The position numbers and the translations under genes are program-made. The notes under the pieces are model-generated. The model was not told where the DNA came from. It made no database searches and saw only the letters and a program-made list of their open reading frames with translations. Of a stretch of DNA of 24,318 nt, positions 13,938 through 21,025 are shown piece by piece. How positions within the stretch are numbered: position 1 is the first letter of the stretch; each line of letters opens with the position of its first letter. Source of the stretch: an uncultured Oscillospiraceae bacterium (GTDB lineage: Bacteria > Bacillota > Clostridia > Oscillospirales > Ruminococcaceae); contig URGV01000029.1 of NCBI GenBank assembly GCA_900547455.1, positions 1 to 24,318 on the forward strand, read 5' to 3'.

Positions 13938-13982
13938 CCTTGTCCGATTTGGTGATACAAGGAGTTCTTCCTCTGCTATAAT
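13938..13982 (+). promoter_or_regulatory. Candidate activator-dependent promoter of the ATPase operon
   Basis: A perfect TATAAT (13977-13982) lacks a good -35 box at 16-18 bp. Just upstream is an inverted repeat CCTTGT-N13-ACAAGG (13938-13962) that could bind a regulator such as the adjacent AraC protein. Confidence 0.5.
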
Positions 13983-14032
13983 ATCTTAATATGCGAAGGA
14001 ACGAGTTTGTTTCCGGACAGGAGGAAATTGGA

Positions 14033-14113
14033 ATGAAACAACATCGCTTCTGGGCCTGGGGTGCCGTGATCTGCATGGTCATGGTGATGATCACCGGCTA
14101 CAAACGCAAATAA
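14033..14113 (+). CDS. 26-aa single-helix membrane peptide
   Basis: ATG at 14033 follows AGGAGG (14019-14024) at eight bases and opens a 26-codon frame ending TAA. The peptide starts MKQHRFWAWG, has a hydrophobic helix (AVICMVMVMITG) and ends YKRK. The charge pattern suits one membrane segment. It sits between a TATAAT box and the DUF6110-like gene, 27 bases upstream of the latter, so it is the first gene of the ATPase operon. The strong ribosome binding site, full codon structure and position support a real microprotein. A role in stabilising or modulating the ATPase, as known for other small membrane peptides and their pumps, is a guess. Confidence 0.65.
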   Translation: MKQHRFWAWGAVICMVMVMITGYKRK

Positions 14114-14140
14114 GTATATCGCAGAAAGGAAGAAACCTCC

Positions 14141-14404
14141 ATGATGAAACACTATGTCAGACTGGCCTGCTTCGTGGGCGGCACCCTGTTTGGCTCCGTC
14201 GGCGTGAAGCTGCTCACCAGCAAGGACGCCAAGAAGGCCTATACCCACATCACTGCCGCTGGCCTGCGGATGAAGGACAGCGTAATGGAGACCGTTACAT
14301 CCGTTCAGGAGAACGTCGCCGACATTCTGGCCGCCGCCAAGGACATCAACGAGGCCCGGGCCGCTAAAGAAGCCGAGGCTCAGGTAGAAGGCCAGGAGGC
14401 TTAA
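14141..14404 (+). CDS. DUF6110-like small protein
   Basis: This 87-aa protein resembles the DUF6110 group, small proteins I recall next to heavy-metal P-type ATPases in Clostridia. It has an N-terminal hydrophobic segment (LACFVGGTLFGSVGVKLL), then TSKDAKKAYTHITAAGLRMKD, and an amphipathic, Ala/Glu-rich C-terminal helix. It is probably membrane-anchored. AAAGGA lies ten bases before the ATG. It lies between the 26-aa peptide and the P-type ATPase, with a terminator-like hairpin before the ATPase. Function is unknown; the steady pairing with such ATPases suggests an accessory role in metal transport. The family name comes from memory of the sequence pattern. Confidence 0.75.
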   Translation: MMKHYVRLACFVGGTLFGSVGVKLLTSKDAKKAYTHITAAGLRMKDSVMETVTSVQENVADILAAAKDINEARAAKEAEAQVEGQEA

Positions 14405-14416
14405 AAAATTGCGGAA

Positions 14417-14442
14417 GGGAGCCGGGAATCGGCTCCCTTTTT
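14417..14442 (+). terminator. Intra-operon terminator or attenuator before the ATPase gene
   Basis: GGGAGCCG-GGAAT-CGGCTCCC (14417-14437) followed by TTTTT lies between the DUF6110-like stop codon and the ATPase ribosome binding site. It should reduce ATPase transcription compared with the small upstream genes. Confidence 0.75.
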
Positions 14443-14461
14443 CCATAAGGAGAGATTTTTG

Positions 14462-16558
14462 ATGCGAGCGACAATCGTACATGAGAGCCGGGGCCGGATG
14501 CGCCTGCGGCTGCGGCAGAAAACTATGACCCTCCGGCAGGCTGACCTGCTGGAGACCTGGCTGAAGACCCAGCCTTGGACGAAAGAAGCTGTGGTTCATG
14601 AGCGCACCGGCTGCATTATTGTGACCTACACAGGGGGGCGGGAGACGGTACTGGCCGCCCTCGGCGGTTTCACTTGGGCCGGTGCGGAATCGTCCGTCAC
14701 CCTGCCCGGTCACAGCACCCGGGAGCTGAACCGGGAATTTCAGGAGAAGCTGGTGGGCAAGGTGCTGATGAAGGGGGCCGCCGCCTTGTTCCTGCCCGCC
14801 CCGCTGCGGATCGCCCGGGTAGTCTGGCACATGGTCCCCTTCCTCCACAAAGGGCTCCGATGCTTGGGGCGGCGGAAAATCAAGGTGGAACTGCTGGATG
14901 CCCTGTCCATCGGCATCTCCGTGGGCCGCCGGGACTTCGGCACCGCCGGCATGGTGATGTTCCTGCTGGAGATTGGCGAGCTGTTGGAGGACTGGACGCG
15001 GAAGAAGTCTGTGGCCGACCTGGCGGAAAGTCTCTCCCTCCATGTGGACCGGGTGTGGCTGAAAACTGAGGCCGGCGAAGTACTCACCCCCATCGGCCAG
15101 GTTCAGCCCGGCGACCGGGTGGTGGTCCGGGCGGGGGGCGTCATCCCCCTGGACAGCGTGGTAGCGGAAGGTGAGGTCACTGTCAACCAGGCATCCCTCA
15201 CCGGCGAATCCGTCCCCGTGGCCAAGCGGCCCGGCGGCGCAGTCTACGCCGGCACCGTGGTGGAGGAGGGCGAGTGCGTCCTGGAGGTGAAACAGGCCTC
15301 CGGCCAGGGCCGCTACGACCAGATCGTGGAGATGATCCAGCGGTCAGAGCAGATGAAGTCCGCCGCCGAGGCGAAGGCGTCCAGTCTGGCGGATAAGCTG
15401 GTTCCCTACACCTTCGCCGGGAGCCTGCTGAGTCTGGCCCTCACCCGAAACGTGACCCGGGCCCTGTCGGTGCTGATGGTGGACTTCTCCTGCGCCCTGA
15501 AGCTGGCCATGCCCCTGGCTGTGCTCTCCGCCATGCGGGAGGCGGGACGGGAGCATATCACCGTCAAAGGCGGCAAGTTCCTGGAAGCCGTGGCCAAAGC
15601 GGACACCATCGTCTTTGACAAGACCGGCACCCTCACTCACGCCTGCCCCCGGGTGGCCAAGGTCATCCCCTTCCACGGCAAGGATGAGACGGAGATGCTG
15701 CGCCTTGCCGCCTGCCTGGAGGAGCACTTCCCCCACTCTATGGCCAACGCCGTGGTGGAGGAAGCCCGCCGCCGGGGGCTAAACCACGAGGAGCGCCACG
15801 CCAAGGTGGAATACCTGGTGGCCCACGGCATCGTCAGCTCGGTGGATGGGGAGCAGGTGCGCATCGGCAGCGCCCACTTCATCTTTGAGGATGAAAAGGT
15901 GATCATCCCGGAGGGCGAACAGGCCAAGTTCGATGCACTGCCCCCGGAGTATTCCCAGCTCTATCTTGCCATCGATGGGGTGCTCTCCGCTGTAATCTGC
16001 ATCTCCGATCCCCTGCGGAAGGAGGCGAAGGATGTGCTCTCCACTCTGCGGGACTTTGGAGTGAAAAACGCTGTTATGCTCACCGGGGACAGCCCCCGCA
16101 CCGCCGCTGCCATTGCCAAGGAATTGGGGGTAGATGACTTCCGGGCCGGAGTTCTCCCGGCGGATAAGGCAGAGTATGTAGCTGCCATGCGGCGGGAGGG
16201 GCACACCGTACTGATGGTGGGGGATGGCATCAACGACTCTCCGGCCCTCTCTGAGGCGGACGCCGGCATCGCCATCAGTGACGGGGCGGCCATCGCCCGG
16301 GAGATCGCCGACATCACCATTGCTGCCGACAGCCTGTGGGAGCTGGTGCGGCTGCGGCAGCTGGCCATGGCCCTGATGCACCGCATCCAGAACAACTACC
16401 GCTTTGTTATCGGCTTTAACGGGGCGCTCATCGGCCTGGGTGTGGCAGGTATCCTCCCCCCTGCCACTTCCGCTATGCTCCACAACCTGTCCACTCTTGG
16501 GGTGAGCCTCCACAGCATGAGCGCCCTGCCCCAGAAAAAGCAAAATAAAGTTTTCTAA
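14462..16558 (+). CDS. P1B-type metal-transporting ATPase
   Basis: This 698-aa membrane pump shows the P-type hallmarks: TGES (247-250) in the actuator domain, the phosphorylated DKTGT (386-390), TGD (541-543) and GDGIND (587-592). The last helix reads HNLSTLGVSLHSM. The N-terminal 75 residues look like an HMA-related domain (HESRGRMRLRLRQ) without a CxxC metal motif. The membrane metal motif, CPC or SPC in most P1B pumps, is FSC here (DFSCALKLAM, 341-350), so copper, zinc or cadmium specificity cannot be assumed. The start is the ATG at 14462, nine bases after AAGGAG. Substrate and direction are open. Efflux to balance the importers around it, or metal delivery to exported proteins, would both fit. 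Confidence 0.92.
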   Translation: MRATIVHESRGRMRLRLRQKTMTLRQADLLETWLKTQPWTKEAVVHERTGCIIVTYTGGRETVLAALGGFTWAGAESSVTLPGHSTRELNREFQEKLVGKVLMKGAAALFLPAPLRIARVVWHMVPFLHKGLRCLGRRKIKVELLDALSIGISVGRRDFGTAGMVMFLLEIGELLEDWTRKKSVADLAESLSLHVDRVWLKTEAGEVLTPIGQVQPGDRVVVRAGGVIPLDSVVAEGEVTVNQASLTGESVPVAKRPGGAVYAGTVVEEGECVLEVKQASGQGRYDQIVEMIQRSEQMKSAAEAKASSLADKLVPYTFAGSLLSLALTRNVTRALSVLMVDFSCALKLAMPLAVLSAMREAGREHITVKGGKFLEAVAKADTIVFDKTGTLTHACPRVAKVIPFHGKDETEMLRLAACLEEHFPHSMANAVVEEARRRGLNHEERHAKVEYLVAHGIVSSVDGEQVRIGSAHFIFEDEKVIIPEGEQAKFDALPPEYSQLYLAIDGVLSAVICISDPLRKEAKDVLSTLRDFGVKNAVMLTGDSPRTAAAIAKELGVDDFRAGVLPADKAEYVAAMRREGHTVLMVGDGINDSPALSEADAGIAISDGAAIAREIADITIAADSLWELVRLRQLAMALMHRIQNNYRFVIGFNGALIGLGVAGILPPATSAMLHNLSTLGVSLHSMSALPQKKQNKVF

Positions 16559-16564
16559 CAGAGT

Positions 16565-16590
16565 CCGGCGCATATGCGCCGGGCTTTTTT
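16565..16590 (+). terminator. Terminator of the ATPase operon
   Basis: CCGGCGCA-TA-TGCGCCGG (16565-16582) is followed by GCTTTTTT, a standard intrinsic terminator just past the ATPase stop codon. Confidence 0.88.
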
Positions 16591-16600
16591 CGTGTTCCAC

Positions 16601-16655
16601 TTGACAAACTGCCGCTCCAGTTGTATTATAACAGTGTTATATGACGCTGTTATAA
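16601..16655 (+). promoter_or_regulatory. tetR promoter and TetR-type operator
   Basis: TTGACA (16601-16606), 17 bp and TATTAT (16624-16629) form a strong promoter. A 9-bp inverted repeat, TTATAACAG (16626-16634) with CTGTTATAA (16647-16655), covers the -10 box and the start site. This is the expected layout for TetR autorepression. Confidence 0.8.
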
Positions 16656-16666
16656 GGAGAGGTCCT

Positions 16667-17284
16667 ATGGAAGAAAAGTCTAACCTCACGCTGAAAAAAA
16701 TCCAAGAGGCGGCCATGGCCGAATTTCTGGACAAGGGTTTTCTGGGGGCCTCCCTGCGGCAGATCGTGAAGAGCGCCGGGGTGACCACCGGGGCCTTCTA
16801 CGGCTATTTCTCCAGCAAAGAGGCGTTGTTCGCCTCCATCGTTGAGCCCCACGCCAAGGCTTTGATGGGCAAGTTCATGGAGGCCCAGACCTCCTTTGCC
16901 GAACTGCCCGAGGAGCAGCAGCCGGACCACATGGGGGTGGAGTCCTCCCACTGCGTTCACTGGATGGTGGACTATATCTGCCAGCACCGGGAGCCGGTAA
17001 AGCTGCTCCTCACCCGCGCAGAGGGTACCAGCTACGAGCACTTCGTCCACAACATGGTGGAGGTGGAGGTGGAGTACACCCTCCAGTACATGGAGGTGCT
17101 CCGCCACCTAGGGAAGGACATTCCCACGCTGGACAAATCCCTGTGCCACATCATTGCCAGCGGGATGATGGGTGGCATCTTCGAGATCGTGGTCCATGAT
17201 ATGCCCCGGGAGCAGGCGCTGCGGGATGTGGATCAGTTGCGGGACTTCTACACCGCCGGATGGCTGAAATTGATGGGGGCTTGA
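16667..17284 (+). CDS. TetR/AcrR-family transcriptional regulator
   Basis: This 205-aa protein has an N-terminal helix-turn-helix (residues 10-56) with the family pattern ASLRQIVKSAGVTTGAFYGYFSSKEALF, and a helical ligand-binding half. The ATG at 16667 follows AAGGAG at seven bases. The C-terminal part includes His and Cys residues (ESSHCVHWM, and EHFVHNM further on), but no defined metal site can be claimed. It sits between the ATPase and the ABC transporter genes with its own promoter, over which a dyad lies, so it very likely represses itself. The same dyad is not seen before the ABC genes, which instead carry a GTTAG-N6-CTAAC box. Confidence 0.88.
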   Translation: MEEKSNLTLKKIQEAAMAEFLDKGFLGASLRQIVKSAGVTTGAFYGYFSSKEALFASIVEPHAKALMGKFMEAQTSFAELPEEQQPDHMGVESSHCVHWMVDYICQHREPVKLLLTRAEGTSYEHFVHNMVEVEVEYTLQYMEVLRHLGKDIPTLDKSLCHIIASGMMGGIFEIVVHDMPREQALRDVDQLRDFYTAGWLKLMGA

Positions 17285-17306
17285 CCCCTGTCTTTTTTGG
17301 ATAAAG

Positions 17307-17322
17307 GTTAGCTAAAGCTAAC
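17307..17322 (+). promoter_or_regulatory. GTTAG box 3 upstream of the ABC transporter pair
   Basis: GTTAG-CTAAAG-CTAAC (17307-17322) has the same arms and 6-base centre as the boxes before zip and hma. It lies 28 bases before the first ABC start. A weak -35-like TTGGAT (17297-17302) could pair with TAACTA, in which case the dyad covers the core promoter. Confidence 0.65.
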
Positions 17323-17350
17323 TATTTTGACTGAATAAGGAGGGATCTCT

Positions 17351-19135
17351 TTGAAGCAAAAGAAACAAAGCAGCCTTACCCGCATCCTGAGCTATGCGGG
17401 CGGGCACAAGAACCTGACGATCCTTGGCTGTGTCCTGTCCGCCCTGTCGGCGGTACTAGGGCTGGCGCCCTACCTGTGCGTCTGGCTGGTAGCCAGGAGC
17501 ATACTGGCCGCTTGGCCCAGCCTGGACGGGGCCGGGAACCTGAGCCTCTGGGGCTGGATGGCGGTGTGGACTGCCGTTGGCAGTATCCTGCTGTACTTTG
17601 CCGCCCTCATGTCCACCCATATCGCGGCCTTCCGCACCGCCCGGAACATCCGGCGCGCCGCCATGACCCATGTGCTGAAACTCCCCCTGGGCTTTTTTAC
17701 CGGGAACCAGTCGGGGCGGCTGCGCAAACTCATCGACGACAACGCCGGGCTCACCGAGGACCTGCTGGCCCACAAACTCCCCGACCTGGCCGCCACGGCG
17801 GTGACGCCCATCGCCGCCATCGTGGTGCTGTTCCTCTTTGACTGGCGGATGGGCCTGCTGTGCCTGCTCACCATGGTGCTGGCACTGCTATCCATGTGCC
17901 TGATGATGGGTGGCAAGAACGCCGGCTTCTTCCACCGCTATCAAAAGGAGATTGAGCGCATGAGCGGCGAGGCGGTAGAGTATGTCCGGGGCATCCCGGT
18001 GGTGAAGATGTTCCAGCAGACGGTCTACTCCTTCAAGGCCTTCTACGCCGCCATCCAGGATTACAGCAATCTGGCCAGCCAGTACGCCATGAGCTGCCGG
18101 ACGGGTCAGACCTGTTTTCTCACCTTCATCAACGGAGCCTTTGCCCTACTGATCCCGGCGGCGCTGCTCATCGCCTCCGGTGGGGATGTGCGAACCGCGC
18201 TGGTGAACCTGATTTTCTACGCCCTGTTCGCCCCCGCCTGCGGCCAGATGATCAACCGCATAATGTATATGAGCGAGGCGGTGATGGAAGCCGACGAGGC
18301 CATTGGCCGGCTGGATGAGATCCTGAGCCAACAGCCCATGCCGGAGCCGGAAACGCAAAAGCGGCCGGCAGATGACGCCGTGGCCTTTGCACACGTGACC
18401 TTCACCTACCCCAGCGCCAGCCAACCCGCGCTGGAGGATGTGAGCTTTTCGGTCCAGCCCGGTGAAGTGGTGGCTCTGGTGGGACCCTCCGGCGGGGGCA
18501 AAACCACCGCCGCCAGCCTGATCCCCCGGTTCTGGGATGTGGACAGCGGCAGCGTCACCGTGGGCGGCGCGGACGTGCGGAAGCTGGACAGCGCTGCCCT
18601 CATGGGGCAGGTGGCCTTTGTGTTCCAGGATACCCGGCTGTTCAAGGAGAGCTTGCTGGAAAATATCCGGGCTGCCCGGCCGGATGCCTCCCGGGAGGAG
18701 GTGCTTGCCGCCGCCCATGCCGCCCAGTGCGATGACATCCTGGAAAAGCTGCCCCAGGGGCTGGACACGGTGGTGGGTGCCAGGGGTGTCTACCTCTCCG
18801 GCGGGGAACAGCAGCGTATCGCCCTGGCCCGGGCCATTTTGAAGGACGCCCCTATCGTGGTGCTGGACGAGGCCACCGCCTTCGCTGACCCGGAGAACGA
18901 GCATCAGATCCAAAAGGCCTTTGAGACGCTGACCCGGAACAAAACGGTGCTGATGATCGCCCACCGGCTGTCCACGGTGCAGAACGCGGATAGCATCATC
19001 GTCTTAAACGAGGGAAAGATTGCGGAGCAGGGCAGCCACAGCGCATTGCTTAAGAAAAGCGGCGTCTACGCCGCCATGTGGGCGGACTATCAGCGCAGCG
19101 CCCAATGGAAGGTCGGAAAGGAGGCAGCAGTATGA
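17351..19135 (+). CDS. Exporter-fold ABC transporter half, subunit 1 (siderophore-uptake-like)
   Basis: This 594-aa half transporter has an N-terminal six-helix membrane domain (to about 320) and an ATPase domain: Walker A GPSGGGKTT (378-386), signature LSGGEQQ (482-488), Walker B VVLDE, H-loop His538. The D-loop reads FADPENE instead of the common SALD type, a form I associate with the YbtP/YbtQ and IrtA/IrtB group, which import iron-siderophores despite an exporter fold. Start is a TTG at 17351 behind AAGGAGG at about seven bases. It overlaps the next gene by four bases (ATGA), so the two probably form a heterodimer. The GTTAG box and the AraC gene in the same island support metal or metallophore import. 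Drug or peptide export is the alternative. Confidence 0.87.
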   Translation: MKQKKQSSLTRILSYAGGHKNLTILGCVLSALSAVLGLAPYLCVWLVARSILAAWPSLDGAGNLSLWGWMAVWTAVGSILLYFAALMSTHIAAFRTARNIRRAAMTHVLKLPLGFFTGNQSGRLRKLIDDNAGLTEDLLAHKLPDLAATAVTPIAAIVVLFLFDWRMGLLCLLTMVLALLSMCLMMGGKNAGFFHRYQKEIERMSGEAVEYVRGIPVVKMFQQTVYSFKAFYAAIQDYSNLASQYAMSCRTGQTCFLTFINGAFALLIPAALLIASGGDVRTALVNLIFYALFAPACGQMINRIMYMSEAVMEADEAIGRLDEILSQQPMPEPETQKRPADDAVAFAHVTFTYPSASQPALEDVSFSVQPGEVVALVGPSGGGKTTAASLIPRFWDVDSGSVTVGGADVRKLDSAALMGQVAFVFQDTRLFKESLLENIRAARPDASREEVLAAAHAAQCDDILEKLPQGLDTVVGARGVYLSGGEQQRIALARAILKDAPIVVLDEATAFADPENEHQIQKAFETLTRNKTVLMIAHRLSTVQNADSIIVLNEGKIAEQGSHSALLKKSGVYAAMWADYQRSAQWKVGKEAAV

Positions 19136-20886
19136 TAAAGAAATTACAACACGTCTTCGCCCTCAGTGAGAAGGGGGCCAAGGATCTGGTGAAGGCCGTG
19201 ATTTGGTGCTTTGTGTGCAATCTGGCCCTCATGTTCCCCGTGGGGGCGGTCCTGTTCACGGTCCAGCATCTTCTGAGCTGTCTGGAGGACGGCAGCAACC
19301 CCATGGACGGGTTCTGGATCTATGTGGGCTTCGCCTTGGCGGTGCTCCTCCTGCTGTTCGTCCTTCACTGGTTTCAGTACGCCTCCCTCTATATCGCCAC
19401 CTACCGGGAGAGTGCTAACCGCCGGGTGAGCTTGGCAGAGACGCTGCGCAGGCTTCCCCTGTCCTTTTTCGGGAACCGTGATCTCAGCGACCTGACCTCC
19501 ACCATGATCGCCGACTGCTCCAGCCTGGACCAGATGTTCTCCCACTATGTCCCCCAGTTGTTCGCCTCCATCGGCTCCACGCTGATAATCGGAGTGTGTA
19601 TGTTCCTCTGCGACTGGCGCATGGCCCTAGCGGTGCTGTGGGTGGTGCCCGTGGCGGTGGCGCTGACGGCGGGAAGTAAGAAGATCCAGGACGCCTTCGG
19701 AACGAAAAACATCCTGAATAAGCGGGCGGTGGCCGACTGCATCCAGGAGGGGCTGGAGACCATCCGGGACATCAAGGCCTGCCACCGGCAGGAGCGCTAC
19801 TTGAGCGATCTGGAGGCAAAGCTGGCCGCTATGGAGGGCAGTTCCATCCGGTCCGAGCTGGCCACCGGCGTGTTCGTGTGCTCCGCTCAGGCATTCCTGC
19901 GTCTGGGGCTTGCCACTACGGTGCTCACCGGTGGGTCGCTGCTGCTGGCTGGGGAGCTGTCCTTCCTCTATTTTCTGGGATTTCTGTTCGCCGCCGCCCG
20001 GCTGTACGATCCTCTGGGGGTGGTGCTCCAGAACATCGCCGCCACCTTCAATACCAAGCTGCAAATTGAACGGATGCGCTCCATCCTGGAGCAGCCGGTA
20101 CAGACGGGAACAGAGGACTTCCACCCCGACCGCTACGACATCACCTTTGACCATGTCTCCTTTGCCTACCGGGAGGGCGCCGGGGTACTGGAGGATGTGA
20201 GCTTCACGGCCAAGCAGGGAGAAGTGACCGCTCTCATCGGTCCCTCCGGCGGCGGGAAGTCCACTGCCTGCAAGCTGGCCGCCCGGTTCTGGGACGTCAC
20301 CGCCGGGAAGGTACTTTTAGGTGGGACGGATGTGTCCACGGTGGACCCGGAGACCCTTTTGCGCTCCTACTCCATGGTGTTCCAGGACGTGGTGCTGTTC
20401 CGGGATACGGTGATGGAGAACATCCGCCTGGGCCGCCGGGGCGCCACCGACGAGGAGGTGCTGGAAGCCGCCAAAGCCGCCCAATGCGACGAGTTCATCC
20501 GCAAGCTGCCTCAGGGCTATCAGACGGTGATCGGAGAGAACGGCTCCACCCTCTCCGGGGGCGAACGGCAGCGGATCTCCATCGCCCGGGCGCTTCTAAA
20601 GGACGCGCCGGTGGTGTTGCTGGACGAGGCCACTGCCAGCCTGGATGTGGAGAACGAAAGCGCCGTCCAGACCGCTCTCTCCCGCCTGCTCCAGGGCAAG
20701 ACGGTGCTGGTCATCGCCCACCGGATGCGCACCGTGGCGGGGGCCGACCACATCGTGGTGCTGGAGGACGGCCATGTGGCCCAGCAGGGCACCCCGGCGG
20801 AGCTGATGGAGCAGGGCGGCCTCTACCGCCGCATGGTGGAGCTCCAGAGCGAGAGCGCCCGGTGGCGGCTGTCGGGTAAGGAATAA
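19132..20886 (+). CDS. Exporter-fold ABC transporter half, subunit 2 (siderophore-uptake-like)
   Basis: This 584-aa partner of the preceding gene has six membrane helices (to about 300) and a complete ATPase domain: Walker A GPSGGGKST (370-378), Q-loop VFQDVVLF, signature LSGGERQ (474-480), Walker B VVLLDE (494-499), a standard SLD D-loop, and His530. Start is the ATG at 19132, which overlaps the upstream stop codon as ATGA, with AAAGGAGG inside the previous gene. Only one of the two D-loops is canonical, so the pair may have unequal ATP sites. It is the last cargo gene; the next genes are on the opposite strand and belong to the mobilization backbone. Substrate is inferred from context, not shown. 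Confidence 0.87.
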   Translation: MIKKLQHVFALSEKGAKDLVKAVIWCFVCNLALMFPVGAVLFTVQHLLSCLEDGSNPMDGFWIYVGFALAVLLLLFVLHWFQYASLYIATYRESANRRVSLAETLRRLPLSFFGNRDLSDLTSTMIADCSSLDQMFSHYVPQLFASIGSTLIIGVCMFLCDWRMALAVLWVVPVAVALTAGSKKIQDAFGTKNILNKRAVADCIQEGLETIRDIKACHRQERYLSDLEAKLAAMEGSSIRSELATGVFVCSAQAFLRLGLATTVLTGGSLLLAGELSFLYFLGFLFAAARLYDPLGVVLQNIAATFNTKLQIERMRSILEQPVQTGTEDFHPDRYDITFDHVSFAYREGAGVLEDVSFTAKQGEVTALIGPSGGGKSTACKLAARFWDVTAGKVLLGGTDVSTVDPETLLRSYSMVFQDVVLFRDTVMENIRLGRRGATDEEVLEAAKAAQCDEFIRKLPQGYQTVIGENGSTLSGGERQRISIARALLKDAPVVLLDEATASLDVENESAVQTALSRLLQGKTVLVIAHRMRTVAGADHIVVLEDGHVAQQGTPAELMEQGGLYRRMVELQSESARWRLSGKE

Positions 20887-20898
20887 AGCAGAACGACT

Positions 20899-20945
20899 GA
20901 CAGGCGGCTCCCAACCATGAGCGTCGCCCGCCGGTCGGTTTATTC
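20899..20945 (+). terminator. Weak terminator-like hairpin after the ABC pair
   Basis: GAC-A-GGCGG (20899-20907) pairs with CCGCC-G-GTC (20928-20936) except for one mismatch, and a modestly T-rich stretch follows. It is the only terminator candidate for the cargo. Confidence 0.35.
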
Positions 20946-20948
20946 TTA

Positions 20949-21009
20949 ACAACTTGCCCTATACATAACTTTTCCATGTGACCGGTGACTGCACCGGGGG
21001 CATAGTTGT
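20949..21009. repeat. Long nested stem-loop between cargo and relaxase
   Basis: ACAACTTGCCC (20949-20959) pairs with GGGCATAGTTGT (20998-21009) with one bulged base. Just inside it is a hairpin CCGGTG-ACTG-CACCGG (20982-20997). It sits 16 bases past the relaxase stop codon and could end that transcript or mark the cargo/backbone joint. Confidence 0.5.
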
Positions 21010-21025
21010 CTTGTCGCCTTTCGCG

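Noticed and set aside
18146..18964. Long minus-strand frame over the first ABC gene
   Set aside because: High GC content keeps antisense frames open; the sense strand carries intact Walker and signature motifs.
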